The position numbers and the translations under genes were made by a program. From positions 1 to 64,000 of the forward strand of contig RCNN01000492.1 in NCBI GenBank assembly GCA_003667245.1: a DNA stretch of 64,000 nucleotides, in the 5' to 3' direction. Below the pieces are notes generated by a model. That model was not told the origin of the DNA and did no database searches. It saw only the letters and a program-made list of their open reading frames with translations. Positions 19,950 to 29,746 of the stretch are shown piece by piece. How positions within the stretch are numbered: the stretch's first letter is position 1; each line of letters opens with the position of its first letter. The DNA comes from Heterostelium multicystogenum. Its lineage: Eukaryota; Evosea; Eumycetozoa; Acytosteliales; Acytosteliaceae.

Positions 19950-20079
19950 ACGAAAAAAACCTCCGACTCACATAACTCGTGCAGTTCAGCACTGCGAAAA
20001 TTGACCGGGAACCGTAGGACAAGTTCCCTAAACCACTGATACGGTCAATACAAACGAAACCACATTACCCTGACATTAA

Positions 20080-21102
20080 CTACTTCGGTGCCAGCTCACG
20101 TAAATGCCGTGCGACCGCAATCCAAGCACCGATATACCCCAAGAGCACTGCCCCAAGCAACAATGACAGACCATCGGCTGCCGGCACGCCGGCCAGGGCA
20201 AAATCGCTGCCGTACAAACCGGCAAGCCCCACCACCGCATCGTTCAGCCAGTTCAGGCCAAAAGCCAGTACGCCCCAGGACAAAATTCCCGCACCGAAGC
20301 CATAAAGCGCGCCCATGTACAGAAAAGGCCGACGCACATAGCTGTCCGTGCCGCCGACGAGTTTAATCACTTCTATCTCGGTGCGGCGGTTTTCAATATG
20401 AAGACGAATGGTATTGCCTATCACCAAAAGTAATGCAGACACCAGCAACACCGTCAGGCCGAACACAAACCGGTCGCCCAGCTTGAGAATCGCGGCCAAC
20501 CGCTCTACCCAGACTAGATCAAGTTGTGCCTGTTGGACCTTCGGCAGCTCTGCGAGTTTTTGTCGCAGGGCTTCCAGGGTGGTCTTGTCGACCTCGTTCG
20601 GGGTGACCAGCACCACGCCCGGCAGCGGGTTTTGCGGCAACTCCTTGAGCGCCTCGCCCAGGCCGGACTGTTGCTGGAACTCTTCCAGGGCTTGATCGCG
20701 GCTGATGTACTCAGCCTCGGCCACACCCGGAATGCCCTTGATCTGGTCGCGCAGGGACTCACCGTCCTGGGCGCTGGCATCCAGGTTCAGGTACAGGGAA
20801 ATCTGCGCCGCCCGCTGCCACGAACCGCCAAGGCGCTCGACATTGTTCAGCAGCAATGACAAGCCCATGGGCAGGCTCAAGGCCACGGCCATGACCAGGC
20901 AGGTAAAAAAGCTGCCGATCGGCTGCTTGCCGAGGCGGCGCAGGCTGTCTACCAGGCTGGCACGGTGGCTTTCGATCCAGGCATGCACCAGGGTGCCGAA
21001 ATCCGGGCCATCGTCTTCGTCGCGTTTTTTCTTCTGTGGCTGCGGGTCGGCCGCCTTTGGCGCGACGCGCTCGGAAACCTTCGGGCTGCGTGTTGCACTC
21101 AT
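20080..21102 (-). CDS. ftsX: Cell division ABC transporter permease-like protein FtsX
   Basis: FtsX works with FtsE at the divisome to activate peptidoglycan hydrolases. The 340-residue ORF is intact. It has a Lys/Asp-rich cytoplasmic N-terminus (KKKRDEDDGPDFG), a first membrane helix (FFTCLVMAVALSLPMGLSLL), a periplasmic domain containing WQRAAQISLYLNLDASAQDG, then three helices (including FVFGLTVLLVSALLLVIGN and the last GAVLLGYIGAWIAVA). Its start overlaps the ftsE stop (ATGA). Proteins of some pseudomonads carry the same extended N-terminal tail. Confidence 0.96.
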   Translation of the reverse strand: MSATRSPKVSERVAPKAADPQPQKKKRDEDDGPDFGTLVHAWIESHRASLVDSLRRLGKQPIGSFFTCLVMAVALSLPMGLSLLLNNVERLGGSWQRAAQISLYLNLDASAQDGESLRDQIKGIPGVAEAEYISRDQALEEFQQQSGLGEALKELPQNPLPGVVLVTPNEVDKTTLEALRQKLAELPKVQQAQLDLVWVERLAAILKLGDRFVFGLTVLLVSALLLVIGNTIRLHIENRRTEIEVIKLVGGTDSYVRRPFLYMGALYGFGAGILSWGVLAFGLNWLNDAVVGLAGLYGSDFALAGVPAADGLSLLLGAVLLGYIGAWIAVARHLRELAPK

Positions 21103-21770
21103 ACCCCAGCCTCCCCGTCACCGATCAGGCGGCCGCGTTGCAGGGTCAGCATGCGGTGGCGCATGCGGGCGATCAGCGCCAGGTCGTGACTGGCGATCAG
21201 CACGCTGGTGCCCAGGCGGTTGATGTCTTCGAACACGCCCATGATTTCTGCGGCCAGGCGCGGGTCGAGGTTACCGGTGGGTTCGTCCGCCAGCAGCAAG
21301 GCCGGGCGATGGACGATGGCGCGAGCGATGCCGACGCGTTGTTGCTGGCCGGTGGACAGGTCGCCTGGGTACAGGTCGGTCTTGTCCGACAGCGCCACGC
21401 GTTCCAGGGCCGAATCCACGCGCTTGACGATTTCGGCCTTGGACAGACCGAGAATCTGCAACGGCAAGGCGATGTTGTTGAACACCGTGCGATCGAACAG
21501 CAACTGGTGGTTCTGGAACACCACGCCGATCTGCCGGCGCAGGAATGGAATCTGTGCGTTGCTGATGGTTGCCAGGTCCTGGCCCGCCAGCAGCAGTTTG
21601 CCGGTGGTTGGGCGTTCCATGGCCAGCAGCAGACGCAACAAGGTACTTTTACCGGCACCCGAATGGCCGGTCACAAACAAGAATTCGCCGCGACGCACCC
21701 GGAAACTCAGCTCATGCAAGCCGACATGCCCGTTGGCGTAGCGTTTACCGACCTGTTCGAAACGAATCAT
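21099..21770 (-). CDS. ftsE: Cell division ATP-binding protein FtsE
   Basis: An intact 223-residue ABC ATPase, partner of FtsX. Walker A is [20 protein letters not shown], the signature loop is [15 protein letters not shown], and Walker B is [28 protein letters not shown] holds the switch His. The family start [20 protein letters not shown] is exact. The stop overlaps ftsX and the start overlaps the ftsY stop, so the three genes are translationally coupled. Confidence 0.97.
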   Translation of the reverse strand: MIRFEQVGKRYANGHVGLHELSFRVRRGEFLFVTGHSGAGKSTLLRLLLAMERPTTGKLLLAGQDLATISNAQIPFLRRQIGVVFQNHQLLFDRTVFNNIALPLQILGLSKAEIVKRVDSALERVALSDKTDLYPGDLSTGQQQRVGIARAIVHRPALLLADEPTGNLDPRLAAEIMGVFEDINRLGTSVLIASHDLALIARMRHRMLTLQRGRLIGDGEAGV

Positions 21771-23184
21771 GAACGCTCCCGCTCGGCAAACAGTGCCTGT
21801 ACAAAGGGTTCGGCTTCAAAAGTGCGCAGGTCGTCGATGCCTTCACCGACGCCGATGTAACGAATCGGCAACCCGAACTGCTTGGCCAGGGCGAAGATCA
21901 CACCGCCCTTGGCCGTGCCGTCGAGCTTAGTCAATGCCAGGCCGGTCAGTTGGACCGTCTGGTGGAATTGTTTGGCCTGGCTGATGGCGTTCTGGCCGGT
22001 ACCGGCGTCCAGCACCAGCAACACCTCGTGGGGCGCGTCGGCATCGAGCTTGCCGATGACGCGGCGAACTTTCTTCAGCTCTTCCATCAGGTTGTCTTTG
22101 GTGTGCAGGCGACCGGCGGTATCGGCGATCAGCACATCAATGTTGCGCGCCTTGGCGGCCTGCACCGCATCGAAGATCACCGAGGCCGAATCGGCGCCGG
22201 TGTGCTGGGCGATGACCGGGATCTTGTTGCGCTCGCCCCAGACCTGCAATTGCTCCACGGCGGCGGCACGGAAGGTGTCACCGGCGGCGAGCATGACTTT
22301 CTTGCCTTCCAGTTGCAGCTTCTTCGCCAGCTTGCCGATGGTGGTGGTCTTGCCGGCGCCGTTGACGCCAACCACCAGGATCACAAACGGCTTTTTTCTG
22401 CGTATTGATGATCAGCGGCGCTTCCACCGGCTTGAGCATGTTGGCCAGCTCGGCCTGCAGCGACTTGTAGAGCGCATCGGCGTCGGTCAGCTGCTTGCGC
22501 GCGACCTTCTGGGTCAGGCTCTGGATGATCACGGCGGTGGCTTCGACGCCCACGTCGGCGGTCAGCAGGCGGGTTTCGATGTCCTCCAGCAGCTCGTCAT
22601 CGATGGTCTTTTTTGCCGAGGAACAGGCTGGCCATGCCTTCGCCGATGCTGGCGCTGGTCTTGCTCAGGCCTTGCTTGAGGCGGGCAAAGAAACCGGTCT
22701 TGCCGGTTTCGGCAGGAACAGCAGGCTCTTCGATGACTGCTGGCGCGGCGACGGCGACCGGAACAGGTTTGGCGACCACCGGTGCAAGCACCTCAACCAC
22801 TGGCGGCGCTTGGACCACAACGGGCGCAGGCTCCACGAGGGCCGGAATCGGCGGAGCCACATGCTCGGCCAGCTCGTCTTCAACCAGTGCTACAGGCTCT
22901 TCTGCCACCGGCAACACCAGCCATGGCTTGTGCTCTGGCTCTGGCTCTGGCGCAGGTTCTGGCTCAACCACCGGCTGCAACACCGGCTCGGCCATCGGCA
23001 ACACCACCGGGGCCGGTGTTTCGGCAACCGGTTCGGCTTCTACTATGGATTCGGGGATCGGTTCAGCTTGAACCTGCGGCTGTTCGACGACGGTTTCCTG
23101 CGGCTTTTTGCGCAGCCATCCGAACAGGCCTTTTTTCTCGCCAGCCGCAGCTGGGGTCTTCTTGTCGTCGTTGGAACCAAACAT
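21767..23184 (-). CDS. ftsY: Signal recognition particle receptor FtsY (frameshifted)
   Basis: FtsY docks ribosome-SRP complexes at the membrane. The N-terminal 150 residues form an acidic, Pro/Glu/Val-rich A domain starting [18 protein letters not shown]. The NG domain follows: [21 protein letters not shown]1 [63 protein letters not shown] and [13 protein letters not shown]. Frame shifts lie near 22390 and 22610. FtsY is essential in bacteria, so these breaks in the sole copy seen here are almost certainly sequence errors. Inferred length is about 472 aa. Confidence 0.95.
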
Positions 23185-23416
23185 GGAGACGGCTATCTCA
23201 AGGTAGCGACGCGCCAGGGGGCGTGCCGGTAAATAAAATTCGATGCGTAACAGACTGTTTTTTAGCCAGCTCGTTCATGCGCAACATTTTGTAAGGCCTA
23301 AATAGAGCCTTAACAAGACAGCCATAGTGGCCGTCCCTAGGTCGGACCAGTATCCTAGCACCTCCTCGCCCGCCGACGCTAAGACCAAGCGGGCAGCCCA
23401 ACAGGTTTAAAAACGA

Positions 23417-24772
23417 ATGAATGCTCTAGCCCGCCGCGCCGCAGGCCTGCTGCTCAGCACAGTTTGTCTGCCCCTTTCAGCTTTGGCTGCCGACCCACAA
23501 CCCACCCACGAATTCACCCTGGACAACGGCCTCAAGGTCGTCGTGCGCGAAGACCATCGCGCCCCGGTGGTGGTTTCCCAGGTCTGGTACAAGGTGGGCT
23601 CCAGCTATGAAACCCCGGGCCAGACCGGTTTGTCCCACGCCCTGGAACACATGATGTTCAAGGGCAGCGCCAAGGTCGGCCCCGGCGAGGCTTCGTTGAT
23701 CCTGCGTGACCTGGGTGCCGAAGAAAACGCCTTCACCAGCGACGACTACACCGCTTACTACCAAGTGCTCGCCCGTGACCGCCTGGGTGTCGCCTTCGAG
23801 CTGGAAGCCGACCGCATGGCCAGCCTGCGCCTGCCGGCCGACGAGTTCAGCCGTGAGATCGAGGTGATCAAGGAAGAGCGCCGGATGCGCACCGACGACA
23901 ACCCGATGTCCAAGGCCTATGAGCGCTTCAAGGCCATGGCCTACCCGGCCAGCGGCTACCACACGCCGACCATCGGCTGGATGGCCGACCTGGACCGCAT
24001 GAAGGTTGAAGAGCTGCGCCACTGGTACCAATCCTGGTACGTGCCGAACAACGCCACCCTGGTAGTGGTGGGCGACGTAACCCCGGATGAAGTCAAAACC
24101 CTGGCCCAGCGCTATTTCGGCCCGATCCCCAAGCGCGACGTCCCCCCGGCGAAAATCCCGCTGGAGCTGGCCGAGCCCGGTGAACGCCTGCTGACTATGC
24201 ATGTACAGACCAAACTGCCGAGCGTGATCCTTGGTTTCAACGTGCCGAGCCTGGCCACCGCTGAAGACAAACGCTCGGTCAACGCCCTGCGCCTGATCTC
24301 GGCCCTGCTGGACGGCGGCTACAGCGCGCGCATCTCGACACAACTGGAGCGCGGCGAAGAGCTGGTGTCCGGCGGCTCGTCGAGCTACGACGCCTACACC
24401 CGCGGTGACAGCCTGTTCACCCTGACTGCCACACCGAACCTGCAAAAGAAAAAGACCGTGGCCCAGGCTGAAGCCGGCCTTTGGCGCCTGCTGGATGAGC
24501 TGAAGGCCAAGCCACCGAGCGCTGAAGAACTGGAGCGTATCCGCGCCCAGGTCATCGCCGGCGTGGTTTACCAGCGCGACTCGATTACCAGCCAGGCCAC
24601 TGCCATCGGCTCCCTGGAGACGGTGGGCCTGTCCTGGAAACTCATGGACACCGAGCTGGCCGAGCTGCAAAGCGTCACCGCCGAAGATATCCAGAAAGCT
24701 GCACGCACCTATTTCACCCGCGAACGTCTCAGCGTCGCCCATGTCTTGCCTGAGGAGACCGCTCATGAGTGA
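23417..24772 (+). CDS. M16 family zinc metalloprotease (catalytic member)
   Basis: An intact 451-residue exported insulinase-family peptidase. A signal peptide (MNALARRAAGLLLSTVCLPL then SALAA) precedes the mature start ADPQPTHEF. The inverted zinc site HxxEH is present in GLSHALEHMMFKG at about residue 77, with the third ligand Glu about 70 residues later in FELEADRM. The second M16 lobe follows. Its stop overlaps the start of the next M16 gene, so the two are co-translated and probably form a heterodimer in the periplasm. Substrate is unknown. Confidence 0.92.
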   Translation: MNALARRAAGLLLSTVCLPLSALAADPQPTHEFTLDNGLKVVVREDHRAPVVVSQVWYKVGSSYETPGQTGLSHALEHMMFKGSAKVGPGEASLILRDLGAEENAFTSDDYTAYYQVLARDRLGVAFELEADRMASLRLPADEFSREIEVIKEERRMRTDDNPMSKAYERFKAMAYPASGYHTPTIGWMADLDRMKVEELRHWYQSWYVPNNATLVVVGDVTPDEVKTLAQRYFGPIPKRDVPPAKIPLELAEPGERLLTMHVQTKLPSVILGFNVPSLATAEDKRSVNALRLISALLDGGYSARISTQLERGEELVSGGSSSYDAYTRGDSLFTLTATPNLQKKKTVAQAEAGLWRLLDELKAKPPSAEELERIRAQVIAGVVYQRDSITSQATAIGSLETVGLSWKLMDTELAELQSVTAEDIQKAARTYFTRERLSVAHVLPEETAHE

Positions 24773-26256
24773 ACGTAAAAACAACCGCCTGGTGCTGCCC
24801 GGCCTGATCGTGGTGACTTTGGCTGCGGCCTGCGCGGTGTATTTGCTGCGCCCCAGCGAATCCGTCGCCAGCCAGGCGCTGGAGCAGGCCAAGTCCGCCA
24901 ACAAGCTGCAATCCCTGGCCGAGCTGGACGACAAGGCGCCGACCAACCGCAAGCTCGACGTGCAAACCTGGACCACCGCCGAAGGCGCCAAGGTGCTGTT
25001 CGTCGAAGCCCATGAACTGCCGATGTTCGACATGCGCATCCTGTTCGCCGCCGGCAGCAGCCAGGACGGCGCAACACCAGGCCTGGCGCTGTTGACCAAC
25101 GCAATGCTCAACGAAGGCGTGCCGGGCAAGGACGTCAGCCAGATTGCCGCCGGTTTCGACGGCCTGGGGGCTGATTTCAGCAATGGCGCCTACCGCGACA
25201 TGGCGCTGGTTTCCCTGCGCAGCCTGAGCGCCAGCGACAAGCGTGACGCCGCCCTGTCACTGTTTGACGACGTGATCGGCAAGCCGACCTTCCCGGCAGA
25301 CTCTCTGGCGCGCATCAAGAACCAGCTGCTGGCGGGCTTCGAGTACCAGAAACAGAACCCCGGCAAACTGGCGAGCATCGAGCTGTTCAAGCAGCTCTAT
25401 GGCGACCACCCTTACGCCCATCCGAGCGAAGGCAACGCCGAGAGCGTGCCGAAGGTGACTCTCGCGCAATTGAAGGACTTCCACGCCAAGGCCTACGCCG
25501 CCGGCAACGCAGTGATTTCCGTAGTCGGCGAATCTGACCCGCGCCGAAGCCGAAGCCATGACCGCCAAGGTTTCCGCGTCCCTGCCAAAAGGCCCGGCGC
25601 TGACGAAAATCGCCCAACCGGTCGAGCCCAAGGCTCCCACCACGCACATCGAGTTCCCGTCCAAGCAGACAACCCTGCTGCTGGCGCAACTGGGTATCGA
25701 CCGTGCCGACCCGGATTACGCCGCGCTGTCACTGGGTAACCAGATTCTCGGCGGCGGTGGCTTCGGCACCCGTTTGATGAGCGAAGTGCGCGAGAAACGC
25801 GGCCTGACCTACGGCGTATACTCCGGCTTCTCGCCGATGCAGGTACGCGGCCCGTTCATGATCAACCTGCAAACCCGCGCCGAAATGAGCGCCGGCACGC
25901 TGCGATTGGTGCAGGACGTACTCGCCGACTACCTCAAGACCGGCCCGACACAGAAAGAACTCGATGACGCCAAGCGCGAACTGGCCGGCAGCTTCCCGCT
26001 GTCCACCGCGAGCAACGCCGATATCGTCGGGCAGCTGGGCGCCATGGGTTTCTACAACCTGCCGCTGAGCTACCTGGAAGATTTCATGAAACAATCCCAG
26101 GCGCTGACCGTTGACCAGGTCAAAGCTGCTTTGAACAAACATTTGAGTGCCGACAAGATGGTCATCGTGACCGCCGGCCCGACGATTGCGCAAAAGCCAC
26201 TACCGCCCCCCACTGATAAACCCGCCGAGCAACCGCTCGGGGTTCCGGAGCATTAA
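24765..26256 (+). CDS. M16 family protein, non-catalytic partner (frameshifted)
   Basis: The second half of an M16 pair. A membrane anchor or signal (LVLPGLIVVTLAAACAVYLL) follows MSERKNNR. The body matches M16 domains (VLFVEAHELPMFDMRILFAA at the front, EVREKRGLTYGVYSGF later), but the HxxEH site is absent: the matching position reads LALLTNAMLNEGVPGK. One extra A near 25530 shifts the frame. Without it the sequence reads GDLTRAEAEAM. Start ATG 24765 overlaps the upstream stop. The stop TAA overlaps the rsmD ATG (TAATG). Confidence 0.92.
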
Positions 26257-26861
26257 TGGCCCGTCCATCCCGTCCCAAAAAACCTGTCCACAACGTTCAC
26301 AACGGTGTGGGCCAACTGCGCATCATCGGCGGAGAGTGGGGCAGCCGTAAGCTGAGCTTCCCTGATGTCGTGGGCCTGCGCCCGACGCCAGACCGCGTGC
26401 GTGAAACCCTGTTCAACTGGCTCGCGCCGTATATCGCCGGGGCCAAGGTGCTGGACCCGTTCGCGGGTAGCGGCGCGCTGTTCCTGGAGTCGCTGTCCCG
26501 TGGCGCGGCGCTGGGCCAGGCGCTGGATGCCAGCAATGTGGCGGTCGCCAGCCTCAAGGAACACCTGGGCACGCTGCGTTGCACCACAGGGCAAGTGCAG
26601 ACGGCTGACGCGTTGCGCTACCTGGAAACCCAGGAAGCCCGTGAGTTTGACGTGGTGTTTCTTGATCCGCCGTTTAATCAGAACCTGCTGCCGACCGTTT
26701 GCGCGTTGCTGGAAGAGCGCCAGTGGTTGGCACCGGATGCCTGGATCTACACTGAAAGCGAAACCGCACCGTCCACACTCGGTTTGCCGGGCACCTGGCG
26801 CCTGCACCGCGAGCAGAAATCCGGGCGGGTGTATTACGCGTTGTGGCAACGCACCGTGTAG
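26256..26861 (+). CDS. rsmD: 16S rRNA (guanine(966)-N2)-methyltransferase RsmD
   Basis: An intact 201-residue methyltransferase. It shows LRIIGGEWGSRKL and RPTPDRVRETLFNWL at the N-terminus, the SAM loop VLDPFAGSGALFLESLSRGA, and the catalytic FLDPPFN (N/D-PP-F/Y type). The stop codon TAG is itself part of the following REP unit (gtgTAGgagcgag), so the REPIN starts inside the last codons. Its start overlaps the stop of the M16 gene. Confidence 0.95.
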   Translation: MARPSRPKKPVHNVHNGVGQLRIIGGEWGSRKLSFPDVVGLRPTPDRVRETLFNWLAPYIAGAKVLDPFAGSGALFLESLSRGAALGQALDASNVAVASLKEHLGTLRCTTGQVQTADALRYLETQEAREFDVVFLDPPFNQNLLPTVCALLEERQWLAPDAWIYTESETAPSTLGLPGTWRLHREQKSGRVYYALWQRTV

Positions 26862-26955
26862 GAGCGAGCTTGCTCGCGAAGATCGTTAACGATGACGCGG
26901 GAAACCAGGGGAACGCGGTGATCTTGAGTTTTTCGCGAGCAAGCTCGCTCCTACA
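26858..26955. repeat. REPIN, GAGCGAGC type, starting inside the rsmD stop codon
   Basis: TGTAGGAGCGAGCTTGCTCG and the complement ending GCAAGCTCGCTCCTACA enclose an inner part with GATCGTTAACGATGACGCGGG, the same subtype as the copy at 2265. The left unit supplies the TAG stop of rsmD. The right unit ends at the first bases of the next ORF region. Confidence 0.9.
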
Positions 26956-26991
26956 ATGATTGGAGCAAGCCCATTCGGCACCGAGAATTTC

Positions 26992-27987
26992 ATGACTCCG
27001 CCCCTCGACCGCTTCACCCCCGCCTTCGGCCTCGGCAACCCGCACCTGCAAACGTTGTGGGGACCGCTGTGGCGCAAAACCACGCACATCGAACGCCAGC
27101 GTGAACGGCTGTGGCTGGCAGACGGCGACTTTCTCGACCTCGACTGGCATGGGCCCCATGACGCAACCACCCCGCTGGTGCTGGTACTGCACGGGCTGAC
27201 CGGCTCGTCCAACTCGCCCTATGTAGCCGGCCTGCAAAAAGCCCTCGCAACCCAAGGCTGGGCCAGCGTCGCGCTGAACTGGCGTGGCTGCTCCGGCGAA
27301 CCCAACCTGCTCGCCCGCAGCTACCATTCCGGCGCCAGTGAAGACCTGGCCGAAACCATCGCTCACCTGCGGGCCAAGCGCCCGTTGGCGCCGCTGTATG
27401 CGGTGGGGTATTCACTGGGCGGCAATGTGCTGCTCAAGTACTTGGGCGAAACCGGCGAAGCCTGCGGGCTGCAAGGCGCGGCCGCCGTGTCGGTACCGTT
27501 TCGCCTGGATCAGTGCGCCGATCGCATTGGCCTGGGCTTTTCTCGGGTTTATCAGAAGCATTTCATGCGCGAAATGCTGGCCTATATCCGCGTCAAACAA
27601 AGCCGGTTTCTCAAGGATGGCCGCGAGGCAGGCCTGAAAACCCTCGCCGACCTGGGCTCGCTGGAGAAGATGCGCACGTTCTGGGACTTTGACGGCCGCG
27701 TCACCGCGCCGCTGCACGGGTTCCTCAGTGCCGAGGACTACTACCGCCGCGCCTCCAGCCGCTACTACCTCGGGGGCATTCGCACACCAACCCTGATCAT
27801 CCAGGCCGCGGACGACCCGTTCGTGTTCGCCCACAGCCTGCCCGAGGCCAGCGAACTGTCGGATTGCACCGAGTTCGAACTGCTGGCCAAGGGCGGGCAT
27901 GTCGGGTTTGTGGATGGCTCGCTGAAACAGCCAACTTACTACCTGGAACGAAGAATCCCGGAGTGGCTACTGACACAACGCCGATAA
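26992..27987 (+). CDS. YheT-type alpha/beta hydrolase
   Basis: An intact hydrolase of the AB-hydrolase 4 (YheT/Abhd) group. Motifs: GLGNPHLQTLW near the start (family hallmark), LVLHGLTGSSNSPYVAGL (oxyanion-hole HG), NWRGCSGEPNLL, the nucleophile elbow VGYSLGGNVLLKYLGE, and the C-terminal Asp/His in QAADDPFVF and LAKGGHVGFVDG. I prefer ATG 26992 (331 aa). An in-frame ATG at 26956 lies at the edge of the REPIN and adds unconserved residues. The substrate is unknown; esterase activity is likely from the fold. Confidence 0.9.
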   Translation: MTPPLDRFTPAFGLGNPHLQTLWGPLWRKTTHIERQRERLWLADGDFLDLDWHGPHDATTPLVLVLHGLTGSSNSPYVAGLQKALATQGWASVALNWRGCSGEPNLLARSYHSGASEDLAETIAHLRAKRPLAPLYAVGYSLGGNVLLKYLGETGEACGLQGAAAVSVPFRLDQCADRIGLGFSRVYQKHFMREMLAYIRVKQSRFLKDGREAGLKTLADLGSLEKMRTFWDFDGRVTAPLHGFLSAEDYYRRASSRYYLGGIRTPTLIIQAADDPFVFAHSLPEASELSDCTEFELLAKGGHVGFVDGSLKQPTYYLERRIPEWLLTQRR

Positions 27988-27990
27988 AAA

Positions 27991-28006
27991 TGTGGGAGCT
28001 CCCACA
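27991..28006. repeat. Short perfect palindrome, likely collapsed REPIN
   Basis: TGTGGGAGCTCCCACA is a perfect 16-base palindrome directly after the hydrolase stop. The outer bases are those of the GAGCGGGC-type REP ends (TGTGGGAGC and GCTCCCACA), with everything between them gone. It fits deletion of a REPIN interior, but a coincidental operator or terminator stem is possible. Confidence 0.6.
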
Positions 28007-28034
28007 CTTTGGCTCAGACCGGGTCAGGCAGACC

Positions 28035-28889
28035 TCAGTCGCCTGTTGCAACTTCCCGCTTTGGATCAGTGATCCACTCGCTCCACGACCCCGCGTACAA
28101 CTTGCCCAACGGGTAACCCGCCAGGCACAGCGCAAACAGGTTGTGGCAGGCAGTCACGCCCGAGCCGCAGTAGGCCACCAGGTCATCCGGCGAGCGGTCT
28201 TGCAGCTTGGCGGCGAAGCGTTGCTTGAGCTGGTCCGCCGGCAGGAAACGGCCGTCGCTGCCCAGGTTTTCATTGAATGCGGCACATTGCGCGCCGGGGA
28301 TATGCCCGGCAACCGGGTCGATCGGCTCCACTTCACCACGAAAACGCGGCTGGGCGCGGGCGTCGATCAGGGTCAGGCCGGGCTGGCCAAGGCGTTTCTG
28401 CAGGTGTTCGGCGTCCAGTTGCAAGTGGTTGTCCGGCGTGCCGCTGAAGGTGCCGGGCTCGATCACCGGCGCATCCAGGCTCAACGGGAAGCCCGCCGCG
28501 TGCCAGGCTTTCAGGCCGCCATCGAGGATGAACACGCCGTCGCGCTTGCCCAGCCAGGCCAGCAGCCACCAGGCACGGGCGGCATAGGCACCCGGGCCGT
28601 CGTCATACAAAACGATATCGCTATCGGCGTTAACGCCCCATGCCCGCAGTTGCCGGATAAACGCATCCGGCGCCGGCAACGGATGGCGACCGGTCACGCC
28701 CTTGATTATCGGCCCGCTGAGGTGGCGCTCCAGATCGGCATACTGCGCCCCTTCGATATGCCCTTCGGCGTAGCTGCACAGGCCGTAGTCCGGGTCTTCC
28801 AGGGCAAAGCGGCAATCGAGGATCACCAGCCCGCCGGACTTCTGGCGCTCGGCCAGTTGCTGGGGGCTGATCAGTTGGGCAAGCGGCAT
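28035..28889 (-). CDS. sseA: 3-mercaptopyruvate sulfurtransferase
   Basis: An intact 284-residue two-domain rhodanese. The N-terminal half is inactive (VILDCRFALEDPDYG), and the C-terminal half holds the active loop YCGSGVTACHNLFAL. CGSGVTA is the mercaptopyruvate sulfurtransferase form of the loop; thiosulfate enzymes have CRKG-type loops. LIDARAQPRFRGEVEPIDPV and GHIPGAQCAAFNENL are conserved domain-linker segments. It moves sulfur from 3-mercaptopyruvate to thiol acceptors or cyanide. It is convergent with the upstream hydrolase. Confidence 0.93.
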   Translation of the reverse strand: MPLAQLISPQQLAERQKSGGLVILDCRFALEDPDYGLCSYAEGHIEGAQYADLERHLSGPIIKGVTGRHPLPAPDAFIRQLRAWGVNADSDIVLYDDGPGAYAARAWWLLAWLGKRDGVFILDGGLKAWHAAGFPLSLDAPVIEPGTFSGTPDNHLQLDAEHLQKRLGQPGLTLIDARAQPRFRGEVEPIDPVAGHIPGAQCAAFNENLGSDGRFLPADQLKQRFAAKLQDRSPDDLVAYCGSGVTACHNLFALCLAGYPLGKLYAGSWSEWITDPKREVATGD

Positions 28890-28928
28890 GACTGACTCCT
28901 GTGGCTAGGTTAGCGTTCGGGAAACATC

Positions 28929-29600
28929 CTACTTCACTTCTTCCAGCGCCTGATTCAACGGCACGTAAAACTCTTTGAACAGTGCATCCACCGCGTCCTT
29001 GGCCTTGGGGGTGATAAACCCGGCTTCCAGCACCAGCACCTGGTACACACCGCGCTTGATGGCCTCAGCGCTCAGGTGCGTGGACTTTTCATTGGTGGTG
29101 CACAGGAAGCGCACCCATGAGGTGAGGATGATCCAGGCGTTGAGGGTCAGGGCTTCGGTTTGCACCGGGTCCATGTTCAGGATGGCCGGCATCGACAAAC
29201 CCCTGGTAGATGGCTGCGCCCTGGATCAGGCAACGCTGGGAGAACCGCCGATAGCCGGTGGCCAGCTCCGGGTCGCTTTCCAGCAGGTGTTCGAGGTCGC
29301 GGTGCAAGAAGCGGTAACGCCACATGCCGGCCAGCACTGCCTGCAGGTAGAAGCGCTTGTCTTCCACGGTCACCGCACGGCCCTGGGGCGGGCGCAGGAA
29401 ACTGTCCACCAACGCTTCGTACTCACGAAACAGCACCGCGATAATCGCCTGCTTGTTGGGAAGTGGTAGTACAGGTTGCCCGGGGAAATTTCCATATGGG
29501 CGGCGATATGGTTGGTGCTGACACTGCGCTCGCCCTGCTGGTTAAACAGCTCCAGGCTGGTTTGCACAATGCGCTCGCTGGTCTTTACTCGTGGTGCCAT
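28929..29600 (-). CDS. TetR family transcriptional regulator (frameshifted)
   Basis: A repressor-like protein of about 223 residues. The N-terminal HTH reads [20 protein letters not shown] and [20 protein letters not shown] (recognition helix followed by the YYHF motif). The C-terminal half has TetR_C-type segments: [20 protein letters not shown] and [15 protein letters not shown]. Frame shifts near 29195 and 29460. It is divergent from the aldehyde dehydrogenase gene over 146 bases that contain two inverted repeats, so it probably controls the aldehyde dehydrogenase operon and itself. Confidence 0.88.
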
Positions 29601-29683
29601 GGGAAATCAACTTCTAGACCCGTGATGGCGGCATCTTACGGACTATCCTTGTCCGGATAAATCGGCACGTTGTGCAATGTTAT

Positions 29684-29712
29684 TTGACAATTTAGAGCAA
29701 TGACTCTAAAAA
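29684..29712 (+). promoter_or_regulatory. Candidate promoter with TetR operator
   Basis: A TTGACA box at 29684-29689 is followed by a 17-base spacer and the weak TAAAAA at 29707. Within the spacer lies TTTAGAGCAATGACTCTAAA (29691-29710): 7-base arms around 6 bases. Overlap of an inverted repeat with the promoter is the usual way a TetR repressor blocks transcription. A second inverted repeat, TATCC-TTGTCC-GGATA, lies at 29644-29659. Confidence 0.5.
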
Positions 29713-29746
29713 CTGAAGCATTCCAATAACAATCGGGAACTTCGCC

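Noticed and set aside
23477..25183. A 568-residue minus-strand ORF opposite the M16 genes
   Set aside because: It is a shadow of the two M16 genes on the other strand, and its sequence is low in recognisable motifs.
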